Below the pieces are notes generated by a model, which searched no databases, was not told where the DNA came from, and saw only the letters and a list, made by a program, of their open reading frames with translations. Position numbers and translations under genes: made by a program. From CAIKZZ01 sp036742455 (lineage in GTDB: Bacteria; Pseudomonadota; Gammaproteobacteria; Steroidobacterales; Steroidobacteraceae): a stretch of 64,000 bases of DNA. The first letter of the stretch is position 1. Each line of letters starts with the position of its first letter. This document shows positions 34,299 through 42,410 of this stretch, piece by piece. The stretch lies in assembly GCA_036742455.1 (NCBI GenBank), contig DAINQU010000012.1:1-64000 (forward strand), read 5' to 3'.

Positions 34299-35534
34299 AT
34301 GAACGACTCCTTTGATTCGATAGTAGTGCCGGATTCCGCCGCTGGCTCGGACCTGCCAGTCGTGCGTCTTAAGAAACACGAAGATCGGCGTGTATCGGCC
34401 GGCCATTTGTGGATATTCAGTAACGAAATCGACACAAGCGCGAGCCCCATCACGACGTTTGAGCGTGGCGCACTGGTGCAAGTACGGTCGGACCGCGACC
34501 GATTCCTCGGCTACGGGTATATCAATCCCAATTCATTGATTGCCGTTCGTCTATTGGGGCGCGACAAAAAATTTGCGCCTGGACCGTCACTGATCGTGCA
34601 CCGATTGCGTATCGCTTTATCGTTGCGTGAGCGTTTTTATGCGGAGCCGTATTACCGTCTCGTGCACGGGGAATCCGATGGGCTACCTGGCCTCGTCGTT
34701 GATCGATACGGGGACGTATTGGTGGCTCAGATCGGGACTGCGGGTATGGAGGTCCTGAAGGGCGCCATCGTGGACGCTTTGGTGAAGGTCGTTAAGCCGC
34801 GTGCCGTGGTCTTTAAGAACGACTCGGGCGCCCGCGACCTGGAGCAGTTATCCAAATACGTCGAGGCTGCCGTTGGCGAATTGCCGACCCACGTCCAGGT
34901 TGTCGAACGAGGCGCGCGCTTCACCGCGCCGTTAGAGGATGGGCAAAAGACGGGTTGGTTCTACGATCAGGCCGCAAATCGTCGTCAATTTTTGCCGTTG
35001 GTGAAGGGCTCGAAACGAGTACTCGACGTATTCAGCTACGTGGGTGCCTGGGCTGTACCGGCGGGTATGGACGGCGCCGAAGTCGTCTGTGTGGATTCGT
35101 CCCAGTCCGCCCTGGACGCTGCTGTCGCCAACGGCGCCTCGAATGGCGTTGCAGTGCAATCACTGCGTGGCGATGGATTTGAGGTACTCGAACAACTGGT
35201 TTCGGCCGGTGAAAAATTCGACTGCGTTGTCGTTGATCCTCCCGCATTTATCAAACGTCGAAAAGACGCGCCCAAAGGGGAAGCGGCCTACAAGAGAATC
35301 AATCAATTGGCCATGCAATTGCTGCCGCGCGACGGTCTTCTGGTGAGCTGTTCCTGCTCATACCATCTGGAAGCCGATACGCTCGTTGACGCGATTCAGA
35401 GGGGTGCGCGGCACCTGACCCGGTTTGCCCAAATTGTTGCCACCGGTGGCCAGTCGCCCGACCACCCGATTCATCCAGCGATTCCGGAAACGCGCTATCT
35501 GAAGGCGTATCTGGCTCGTATCACGCACGAGTAA
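34299..35534 (+). CDS. Class I SAM-dependent rRNA methyltransferase, RlmI/YccW family
   Basis: A 411-residue methyltransferase with an N-terminal PUA-like RNA-binding domain (VRLKKHEDRRVSAGHLWIFSNEI) and a C-terminal Rossmann domain. VLDVFSYVGAW binds SAM. The DPPAF motif (near 313) followed by YKRINQLAMQLL and SCSCSYHL matches RlmI, which makes 5-methylcytosine in 23S rRNA. The exact target base is inferred from family membership. Starts at ATG 34299, next to the divergent DUF255 gene. Confidence 0.9.
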   Translation: MNDSFDSIVVPDSAAGSDLPVVRLKKHEDRRVSAGHLWIFSNEIDTSASPITTFERGALVQVRSDRDRFLGYGYINPNSLIAVRLLGRDKKFAPGPSLIVHRLRIALSLRERFYAEPYYRLVHGESDGLPGLVVDRYGDVLVAQIGTAGMEVLKGAIVDALVKVVKPRAVVFKNDSGARDLEQLSKYVEAAVGELPTHVQVVERGARFTAPLEDGQKTGWFYDQAANRRQFLPLVKGSKRVLDVFSYVGAWAVPAGMDGAEVVCVDSSQSALDAAVANGASNGVAVQSLRGDGFEVLEQLVSAGEKFDCVVVDPPAFIKRRKDAPKGEAAYKRINQLAMQLLPRDGLLVSCSCSYHLEADTLVDAIQRGARHLTRFAQIVATGGQSPDHPIHPAIPETRYLKAYLARITHE

Positions 35535-35539
35535 TCGTT

Positions 35540-36304
35540 GTGGATGCAGGGCTCGTCTTTCGCGCAGTTCTGAAATCCATCGCTTTACCACCCATTGGGC
35601 CGTTGGTGGCCATCGTGGGCGGATTTTGCCTACGAGGCCGCTGGCGTTCTATCGCGGGGAGCCTGATCATCGGTGGGTGTGCAACGTTATTGTTGCTCTC
35701 CCTGCCGGTTGTCGCTGACGCACTGGCGCTTTGGGTCGAGCGCACACCCCCCAATCTCGTCTCCGCTGCCACACCCCGTGCCATCGTGGTTCTGTCCGGT
35801 GGGATCCGGACGAACGCGGGGAGCGCGGGTTATTTCGAGGGCGCGGACGTCAGGCCGGTCACATTGACGCGACTCGCCGCTGGTGCAAGGTTGTCGCGGC
35901 AGACCGGTTTGCCGCTGCTGGTGTCTGGAGGCCGTGTCGAAGATGGGCCCACCGAGGCGGCGGTAATGGCGGCAGTGCTTGATAAAGCGTTCGGCATACA
36001 GGCTCGGTTCCGCGAAGAACGGTCACGAAACACTCACGAAAATGCGATTGAATCAGCAGCAGTGTTGCGGGACGCCGGCATAGGGTCTGTATATCTCGTC
36101 ACGAGTGCGCTGCACATGCCTCGTGCGGTGGACGAGTTTCGTTCCGCCGGGCTATCGGTCTCGCCGTATCCCGTGGCCGGCCCTCAATCCGTGCCCAAAG
36201 GGGTTTATGCTTGGCTGCCTCACCCTTGGGCGCTGGAAGAAAGCCACGCGGCGCTCTACGAGGTCTTCGGTCGTGCGCTGAAGGGTGCCATCGGTCATGA
36301 CTGA
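35540..36304 (+). CDS. YdcF/ElyC/SanA-type DUF218 envelope protein
   Basis: A 254-residue protein with two hydrophobic helices near the N-terminus (residues about 12-60), then a DUF218 domain. Motifs are AIVVLSGGIR, RLAAGARLSRQTGLPLLVSGG, ERSRNTHENA and YLVTSALHMPRA. ElyC of E. coli, with this layout, affects envelope and peptidoglycan precursor homeostasis at low temperature. The GTG start lies five bases after the methyltransferase stop. Substrate unknown. Confidence 0.85.
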   Translation: MDAGLVFRAVLKSIALPPIGPLVAIVGGFCLRGRWRSIAGSLIIGGCATLLLLSLPVVADALALWVERTPPNLVSAATPRAIVVLSGGIRTNAGSAGYFEGADVRPVTLTRLAAGARLSRQTGLPLLVSGGRVEDGPTEAAVMAAVLDKAFGIQARFREERSRNTHENAIESAAVLRDAGIGSVYLVTSALHMPRAVDEFRSAGLSVSPYPVAGPQSVPKGVYAWLPHPWALEESHAALYEVFGRALKGAIGHD

Positions 36305-36343
36305 AGCTACGGTCGTCACATCAGTTTCGATACACTGGTTGCC

Positions 36344-37162
36344 ATGATTCCCTATCCGCATATCGATCCCGTTCTCGTTGCCCTCGGCCCTCTAAAGGTC
36401 CGCTGGTATGGCATTGCCTACGTCATCGGCTTCATCTCGGCTTGGTGGTTAGCCAAGCGACGCGCCGAGCAGGTGGGATCGACGTGGAAGCTCACCGACG
36501 TCGAAGACCTCATTTTCTTCGCAGTGTTCGGTGTGGTTTTGGGGGGGCGCATGGGCTACCTCCTGTTCTACGGGCAGGAGCAGCTCGCCCGCGATCCGTC
36601 CTATTGGTACAAGGTCTGGGAAGGCGGGATGAGTTTTCACGGCGGCCTGTTGGGCGTCATCATCGCGATGGTACTGTTTGCTTACCGTCGCGGGCGGTCT
36701 ATCGGGGACGTGTTTGACTTCGTCGCGCCGATCCCTGGTATCGGCATTTTGTGTGGCCGAATTGCGAATTTCGTAAATGGAGAATTGTGGGGACGTCCCA
36801 CCGACGTGCCGTGGGGATTTGCCGTGCCGACGGAACAGGGCCCGATCGTGTTGCATGCGTCCCAGTTGTACGAAGGCCTGACGGAAGGACTCATCACCTT
36901 TCTGATTTTGTGGACTTTCACGTCGAAACCACGGCCTCGCTGGGTTCCGTCGGGCTTGTTCTTGGCGCTCTATGCAATATTCCGAATCGCTATCGAGTTC
37001 GTTCGCGTTCCGGACGCGCAGCTGGGCTATCTCGCGTGGGGTTGGCTCACGATGGGGATGGTTTTGAGTATTCCTATGCTCGTGATTGGAGCCGCAATGA
37101 TGGTGTACGGATCCGTTCGGCAAGTTCCGTCCGGCAATACCCATTCTGAGTCGGTGAAGTAA
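36344..37162 (+). CDS. lgt: Prolipoprotein diacylglyceryl transferase
   Basis: A 272-residue inner-membrane enzyme with about seven helices that attaches diacylglycerol to the lipobox cysteine of prolipoproteins. Signatures are HIDPVLVALGPLKVRWYG at the start, FHGGLLGVI near residue 105 and the GRIANFVNGELWGRPTD motif near 143, with its essential Arg-Asn-Asn-Glu-Arg residues. Two bases before thyA, a frequent gene pair in Gammaproteobacteria. It would process lipoproteins such as the cytochrome encoded nearby. Confidence 0.96.
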   Translation: MIPYPHIDPVLVALGPLKVRWYGIAYVIGFISAWWLAKRRAEQVGSTWKLTDVEDLIFFAVFGVVLGGRMGYLLFYGQEQLARDPSYWYKVWEGGMSFHGGLLGVIIAMVLFAYRRGRSIGDVFDFVAPIPGIGILCGRIANFVNGELWGRPTDVPWGFAVPTEQGPIVLHASQLYEGLTEGLITFLILWTFTSKPRPRWVPSGLFLALYAIFRIAIEFVRVPDAQLGYLAWGWLTMGMVLSIPMLVIGAAMMVYGSVRQVPSGNTHSESVK

Positions 37163-37164
37163 CG

Positions 37165-37959
37165 ATGCGTCAGTATCTCGAATTGCTCCGCCACGTCCGC
37201 GAGCGAGGTGCGGCGAAAGAGGATCGTACCGGCACCGGCACCTTGTCAGTCTTCGGTTGGCAGATGCGCTTCAATCTCCTCGACGGTTTTCCGTTGGTGA
37301 CGACGAAGAAACTGCACGTGCGCAGCATCATTCATGAGTTGCTGTGGTTCTTGCGCGGCGAGACGAACATCGCGTCGCTCAACGAAGTCGGCGTGTCGAT
37401 TTGGGATGAATGGGCGGATGCTGACGGAAATCTCGGGCCGGTCTACGGCAAACAGTGGCGTGATTGGCTCGCCGCCGACGGTCGCAGCATTGATCAAATG
37501 GCACAGGTTGTCGACGCGATACGCCGCAATCCGGACTCTCGGCGATTGATCGTCAGCGCATGGAATGTCGGCGAACTGGAGCGCATGGCGCTGCAACCCT
37601 GTCACGCGTTTTTTCAATTTTATGTGGCGGGCGGTCGTTTAAGTTGTCAGCTCTATCAGCGCAGCGCTGACTTATTCCTGGGTGTGCCGTTCAATATCGC
37701 GAGCTATGCGTTGTTGACGCACATGGTTGCGCAACAGTGTGATCTAGAACCCGGCGATTTTATTTGGACCGGTGGCGACTGCCATATCTACTCGAACCAC
37801 TTTGAACAGGTGGACCAGCAGTTAACGCGCGAGCCCCTTGCGCTGCCGACGCTGCGGATTAAGCGACGTCCTCCATCACTATTTGACTATAAGTTTGAGG
37901 ATTTTGAGATTCTGGGCTACGAGAGCCACGCTGCCATCAAGGCACCCGTCGCTGTCTGA
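37165..37959 (+). CDS. thyA: Thymidylate synthase
   Basis: A 264-residue enzyme, the same length as the E. coli protein. Catalytic Cys146 lies in LQPCHAFFQFYV, with the QRSADLFLGVPFNIASYALLT dUMP/folate motif near 170. It uses methylene-H4folate to methylate dUMP, so it links DNA synthesis to the C1 pool fed by the glycine cleavage and betaine systems. Starts two bases after lgt. Confidence 0.97.
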   Translation: MRQYLELLRHVRERGAAKEDRTGTGTLSVFGWQMRFNLLDGFPLVTTKKLHVRSIIHELLWFLRGETNIASLNEVGVSIWDEWADADGNLGPVYGKQWRDWLAADGRSIDQMAQVVDAIRRNPDSRRLIVSAWNVGELERMALQPCHAFFQFYVAGGRLSCQLYQRSADLFLGVPFNIASYALLTHMVAQQCDLEPGDFIWTGGDCHIYSNHFEQVDQQLTREPLALPTLRIKRRPPSLFDYKFEDFEILGYESHAAIKAPVAV

Positions 37960-37991
37960 ATTCGCTTTTTATTTCCAGAGGCTTCCATTGC

Positions 37992-38894
37992 ATGAAGAGT
38001 TCCGACGCCTTGCCACTGTATCGGGTGCGCCGCTCTAAGATTCACGGGACGGGCGCATTTGCGGCCTGCGATATAAGGAAAGGTACTCGTATTACCGAAT
38101 ACGTGGGTGATCGGATCTCCCATGCGGAGGCAGACCGTCGCTACGCTGATAAAGCGGACGATGATAATCACACGTTTCTTTTCACCGTCGACAACCGAGT
38201 GGTCATAGACGGCGGCATTGGGGGCAATGAAGCGAAGTACATCAATCACTCGTGTGATCCGAACTGCGAGACGGTGATTGATGAGCGGAGGGTCTTCATC
38301 GAAGCGATCCGCGATATTCGTAAGGGCGACGAACTGGGTTACGACTACCTCATTGAACGCGATGATTCCGATCCGCCGAATGTCGACGTGATCTGGGCGT
38401 GCCGCTGCGGATCGCCCAAGTGCCGCGGCACGATGCTGCTGCCGCGCAAAGCGAAGCGGACACGGAAAGCCAAGCAGGCCGGCAAGAAGGCTGCTGGAAA
38501 AGGGGCTCAGCAAGCGTCAAAAAAGGCAGCAAAAAAAGTAGCCAAGAAGACGAAACAGAAAGCGCTACGGAAACCGGTCAAGAAAGTGGCTAAGAAGGCC
38601 TCTAAGAAGGCCTCTAAGAAGGTGGCTAAGAAGGCTGCGAAAAAAGTAGCGAAGACCACCACCCGCCAGACGCCACCGGCGCGGGTGAAGGTGGCGGCTA
38701 AGCGCAAGCGCGCTTCGTCGGCGGGATCGGTGGGTCGCTCCAGCGTCTCGACGACGCGTAAAGCGACAGGACGCGACGGGGTTGCCGCGAAGGCGGCGGT
38801 CAATAAAGTATCGCGCCCCGGGACGTCCTCTAAGGACACGTCGGCACGACGGTCTGGGCGCACTGTCGGCGGGTCCGCTCGCCCGTCCCGCTGA
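37992..38894 (+). CDS. SET-domain lysine methyltransferase fused to histone-H1-like Lys/Ala tail
   Basis: A 300-residue protein. Residues about 8-150 are a SET domain: RVRRSKIHGTGAFA, GDRISHAEAD, the NHSCDPNC motif at 85-92, GDELGYDYL at 112-120 and a post-SET zinc-type CRCGSPKC (Cys137, 139, 144). Such enzymes transfer methyl groups from SAM to lysine. From about residue 151 to the end, the chain is Lys/Ala/Arg/Ser-rich with KKASKK and KKVAKK units, like histone H1 C-terminal tails and bacterial AlgP/Hc1-type proteins. I infer nucleoid or chromatin-like binding with lysine methylation of its own tail or other basic proteins. The start follows a GC-poor 30-base gap after thyA. Confidence 0.88.
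   Translation: MKSSDALPLYRVRRSKIHGTGAFAACDIRKGTRITEYVGDRISHAEADRRYADKADDDNHTFLFTVDNRVVIDGGIGGNEAKYINHSCDPNCETVIDERRVFIEAIRDIRKGDELGYDYLIERDDSDPPNVDVIWACRCGSPKCRGTMLLPRKAKRTRKAKQAGKKAAGKGAQQASKKAAKKVAKKTKQKALRKPVKKVAKKASKKASKKVAKKAAKKVAKTTTRQTPPARVKVAAKRKRASSAGSVGRSSVSTTRKATGRDGVAAKAAVNKVSRPGTSSKDTSARRSGRTVGGSARPSR
38579..38650 (+). repeat. 12-bp tandem repeat encoding KKxxKKxx units
   Basis: Six consecutive 12-base units close to TAAGAAGGCCTC lie in frame inside the SET-fusion gene. Two adjacent copies (38591-38602 and 38603-38614) are identical. They code for the Lys-Lys-Ala-Ser/Val-Ala tail repeats and are a likely site of length variation by slippage. Confidence 0.75.
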
Positions 38895-38926
38895 AGATCG
38901 GGGGCGATGGCGCCCACGCGGGTATC

Positions 38927-39499
38927 GTGGATGGGTTGGCTGGGCCAGGCTATGTCGTTTGGCCCGGCTACGCCGGCGCTGACACCGCAGCGGCCCTCAG
39001 TGGCGCATTAGCCGCCCGGCAAGCGGCGGGATTGTTACGTCCCGCCGCGGTGGGCGCGGGTTCGGCGAAAGCCGTGCGATTGGATGTGCGCGGGGACGCT
39101 ATTTCTTGGATTGAAGTCTCGGATGAGGGCCCAGCCGGCGAGTTTTTGTCAGGCCTCAACGATCTTCGCTTGCATGGCAATCGAGAGCTTATGTTGGGGC
39201 TGACGACCTTGGAAATGCACTTCGCGCGGTTCGCGCCGGGTCGGGGTTACGCCCGTCATCACGACGTGTCGCCTCAGGGTGCCGATCGCGTCATCAGTCT
39301 CATCTACTACCTCAACCGCCATTGGCGGGCCGGCGATGGCGGCGAACTGGAACTCGAGACAGACGACGGGCCCGTGTTAATCGAGCCTCGCGCCGATACC
39401 CTTGTCGCTTTTCTAAGCGCACGCTTCTACCACACGGTATTGCCGGCTGTGCGGGAGCGCCAAAGTGTCACCGGATGGTTTCATCGCGGCGCGGGCTAG
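38927..39499 (+). CDS. 2-oxoglutarate/Fe(II) oxygenase, prolyl-hydroxylase-like
   Basis: A 190-residue oxygenase of the 2OG-Fe(II) (PKHX/prolyl 4-hydroxylase-like) family. Predicted iron ligands are His111, Asp113 (RHHDV) and His169 (FYHTVLP), with Arg178 (RERQSVTGW) for 2-oxoglutarate. The YYLNRHWRAGDGGELEL core is characteristic. Substrate unknown; small bacterial members are often protein hydroxylases or DNA/amine oxygenases. It lies 32 bases after the SET-fusion gene and converges on the MocR gene seven bases away. Confidence 0.83.
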   Translation: MDGLAGPGYVVWPGYAGADTAAALSGALAARQAAGLLRPAAVGAGSAKAVRLDVRGDAISWIEVSDEGPAGEFLSGLNDLRLHGNRELMLGLTTLEMHFARFAPGRGYARHHDVSPQGADRVISLIYYLNRHWRAGDGGELELETDDGPVLIEPRADTLVAFLSARFYHTVLPAVRERQSVTGWFHRGAG

Positions 39500-39506
39500 C
39501 GTCGGT

Positions 39507-40883
39507 TCAGGCTTCCGATTGTGTCTTGGCGAGAAAGCGTGCCAGCGCGCCGTCTTCGCTCTGCGCCACATTGAAGCGCCACCAAGGGCTCGCGCGTCCG
39601 TCGGCGCGAAACGATTCCCCGGGTGCGAGTAGAACGCCGCCGTCTACGGCGTCTTGCCACAGTTTGCCGACGGCAGCCCGCGAGGGTAGTCGCCCCCATA
39701 GGAACATCCCGGCATCGGGCCGATGGGCCAGCTCCACTCCATGGGCGAGCAGCGTCGTCTGAACGCGAGACTGGCTGTCCGCCAGACGCCGGCGGAGTGC
39801 GGCGAGATGGCGGCGATAATGCGAATTCGTGAGCGCACCCAACGCAATGCGTTCCGACAATTCCGAAGACGCCAGTGCGCTCAAGGTTTTTAACCGAATG
39901 ATGGCGGCAAGGAGCGCATCGCTGGCCAGAACATAGCCGACGCGGAGTGCTGGCGACACGGTCTTGGAAACGCTGCTCACATGGAGAACCCGGCTGCCGT
40001 CGTCATAGGCGGCTAACGGTATGACCGGGACACGCGCTAGCTCGCTGAAAATGTCGTCTTCGACGATACGGTAATCGTGCGCATGGGCGAGGTGTACGAG
40101 CGTTTGACCGACCTCAGTGGAGGTAGATGTGCCGGTTGGATTCTGCAGCGTGGTGTTCGTAAAGAGCGCGCGTATACGCCGGCGTTTCAATAGCCGGGCG
40201 AGCGACGCCACGTCGGGTCCATCCGCGAGACGCGGGACACTGATCAAGCGGACGCCACGGGCCCGCAGCAACTCGAGTGTCGGTGGGTAGGTTGGGTCTT
40301 CAACAACGACGGTATCGCCCGGTTGCAGCAGGGCGCGGACAACGAGATCGAGCGCTTGGCTTGCGCCTTGGGTCAAGACGATCCGTGCGGGATCCGCCGC
40401 CACCCCGCGGGTGAGCAGCTGCCGAGCGAAGTGCACCCGTAGCGCTTCATAGCCGTGGGGGGAGCCGTAGCCCTCGGCGTGACTGGGCTGCCGTGCGACT
40501 AGCCGCATGGCGGCTGACACACCGTCGAGATATTGCCACGCTGTGGGCAACCAACCGCCACCCGCATCGACCCGAATTTGAGACCCTGGCGCTTCGGCGC
40601 GACGCTCCCACAGAGCATCTGCGGGTACGACGGGGGTGGTCGATGGGGCGAATGGCGTTGCTCCGGCGACGTAGTAGCCGCTGCCGCGACGCGCTGTGAT
40701 GACGCCCAACGCGGTCAACGCCTCGTACGCAGCAGCAGCCGTTGCAGGACTCACCTGCTCGGCCTGCGCCAGCTGCCGCACCGACGGCAGACGGTCACCG
40801 GGGCGGAGCGCTTGGCTAACGATCCGCACCTGAAACTGTTCGACCAAACGGTCGCGGCGATGCGCGCGGTGGGAGGTGTTCAT
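39507..40883 (-). CDS. MocR/GntR-family regulator with aminotransferase domain
   Basis: A 458-residue regulator. The N-terminal 75 residues form a GntR winged helix (LPSVRQLAQAEQVSPATAAAAYEAL), and the rest is a fold-type I aminotransferase domain that binds PLP. SSVSKTVSPALRVGYVL carries the PLP lysine, and VEDDIFSE and NTTLQNPTG are recognisable. Divergent from a beta-alanine-type aminotransferase gene, so it probably senses PLP with an omega-amino acid and activates that pair. An inverted repeat sits directly before its own ATG, suggesting autoregulation. Confidence 0.93.
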   Translation of the reverse strand: MNTSHRAHRRDRLVEQFQVRIVSQALRPGDRLPSVRQLAQAEQVSPATAAAAYEALTALGVITARRGSGYYVAGATPFAPSTTPVVPADALWERRAEAPGSQIRVDAGGGWLPTAWQYLDGVSAAMRLVARQPSHAEGYGSPHGYEALRVHFARQLLTRGVAADPARIVLTQGASQALDLVVRALLQPGDTVVVEDPTYPPTLELLRARGVRLISVPRLADGPDVASLARLLKRRRIRALFTNTTLQNPTGTSTSTEVGQTLVHLAHAHDYRIVEDDIFSELARVPVIPLAAYDDGSRVLHVSSVSKTVSPALRVGYVLASDALLAAIIRLKTLSALASSELSERIALGALTNSHYRRHLAALRRRLADSQSRVQTTLLAHGVELAHRPDAGMFLWGRLPSRAAVGKLWQDAVDGGVLLAPGESFRADGRASPWWRFNVAQSEDGALARFLAKTQSEA

Positions 40884-40909
40884 CTGTACTGATGGTTATA
40901 CCAGTACAG
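40884..40909. promoter_or_regulatory. MocR operator-like inverted repeat overlapping an extended -10
   Basis: CTGTACTG (40884-40891) and CAGTACAG (40902-40909) form a perfect eight-base inverted repeat with a ten-base spacer. On the minus strand the spacer reads TGGTATAAC, an extended -10 for the regulator, so bound protein would block it. The ATG follows immediately at 40883, which implies a very short leader. Confidence 0.6.
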
Positions 40910-41042
40910 TAGAGGCATTTACAGACCTGATCGCACGATCGTCGGCGTACGCTTAAGCCAACGAGACTTTCCCTCGAAGCTCGCGGATTACCGTGAGCTC
41001 CGACCCTAATGAGCCCGGACAATGTCCGGTCAGGAGACCGAC

Positions 41043-42389
41043 GTGAACGCTACCACCCAACTTCATCCGGATACGTCTTCCGACGCACTGCGCGCCTGGT
41101 GGATGCCCTTTACCCACAATCGGTATTTCAAAGCCGCTCCGCGCATGATCAAGTCGGCGCAAGGCGCCTACTTCACGTTGGAGGACGGTCGCCGCGTTTA
41201 CGACTGTCTCTCAGGGCTGTGGTGCTCACCGCTCGGTCATTCCCATCCGCGTATCGTTGAGGCTGTGACCCGTCAGGTGCAGACGCTCGATTTCGCGCCG
41301 AGCTTCCAGATGGGTCATCAGCCGGCATTCGATTTAGCAACGCGTATTACGGCACTGGCGGGTCGTCCGCAGGACCGCGTGTTCTTCGTCAATTCCGGCT
41401 CGGAAGCCGTCGATACGGCGTTGAAAATGGCCGTGGCGTATCACCGTGCTCGCGGTGATGCGGCTCGCACGCGAATTATTGGCCGCGAGCGCGGCTATCA
41501 CGGTGTGGGCATCGGTGGCATCTCTGTGGGCGGAATAGCGCCGAACCGCAAGATGTTCCACTCCCTGATGATTCAGGGCGTCGATCATTTACCGCACACC
41601 TACAATCCGTCGCAGATGGCGTTCAGCGTGGGCCAGCCGGAGTGGGGTACGCACCTCGCCGATGAGCTCGAGCGCATTGTGGCGCTGCACGACGCGTCCA
41701 CGATTGCTGCCGTCATTGTGGAGCCGATGCAAGGATCGACAGGCGTGATTGTGCCGCCCAAGGGCTACCTCGAACGCCTGCGTGAAATTTGCACCAAGCA
41801 CGGCATTTTGTTGATTTTTGATGAAGTCATCACCGGATTCGGGCGTATGGGTACGCCCTTTGGTGCCGACTATTTTGGCGTGCAGCCCGATCTCACCACC
41901 TTCGCCAAGGCTGTCAACAACGCCACGGTCCCGCTCGGCGGCGTCATCGTCCGCGATGCGATTTACGAGGCGTTCATGACCGGTCCGGCGCACATGATCG
42001 AGTTCTTCCACGGCTATACCTATTCGGCCCATCCGTTGGCTGTAGCCGCCGGCCTTGCGACCTTGGACGTGATGGCGGACGAGAAGTTGATTGAGCGCGC
42101 CGCGATGCTGGCGCCGGTACTGGAAAAGGCGATGCACTCGCTGCGAGGCGAGCCGCACGTGATCGATATCCGCAATGTGGGTCTCGCGGCTGCGATTGAA
42201 TTGTCGCCGGTCGCTGGGGCGCCTGGCATGAAGGCGATCAAGGTTTTTGAGGCCGCTCTGAACGAAGGGCAGATGGTTCGCTTCACCGGCGACATCCTTG
42301 CTGTTGCGCCGCCGTTCATCAGCACGGTCGCAGAAGTCGAAGAGATGGTTGAAGGCATACGTCGCGCACTGCGCGCAGTGCCGGTCTGA
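41043..42389 (+). CDS. Omega-amino acid:pyruvate aminotransferase (beta-alanine type)
   Basis: A 448-residue class III aminotransferase. DALRAWWMPFTHNRYF near the N-terminus, FFVNSGSEAVDTALKMA and ERGYHGVG mark the omega-amino acid branch. IFDEVITGFGRMG precedes the PLP lysine in TTFAKAVNNATVPLGG. I chose GTG 41043, six bases after AGGAG, over ATG 41022. It would convert beta-alanine and pyruvate to malonate semialdehyde and alanine, and the next gene finishes the route. Divergent MocR regulator supports an inducible pathway. Confidence 0.92.
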   Translation: MNATTQLHPDTSSDALRAWWMPFTHNRYFKAAPRMIKSAQGAYFTLEDGRRVYDCLSGLWCSPLGHSHPRIVEAVTRQVQTLDFAPSFQMGHQPAFDLATRITALAGRPQDRVFFVNSGSEAVDTALKMAVAYHRARGDAARTRIIGRERGYHGVGIGGISVGGIAPNRKMFHSLMIQGVDHLPHTYNPSQMAFSVGQPEWGTHLADELERIVALHDASTIAAVIVEPMQGSTGVIVPPKGYLERLREICTKHGILLIFDEVITGFGRMGTPFGADYFGVQPDLTTFAKAVNNATVPLGGVIVRDAIYEAFMTGPAHMIEFFHGYTYSAHPLAVAAGLATLDVMADEKLIERAAMLAPVLEKAMHSLRGEPHVIDIRNVGLAAAIELSPVAGAPGMKAIKVFEAALNEGQMVRFTGDILAVAPPFISTVAEVEEMVEGIRRALRAVPV

Positions 42390-42410
42390 AGACTACGGAG
42401 CGATACCACG

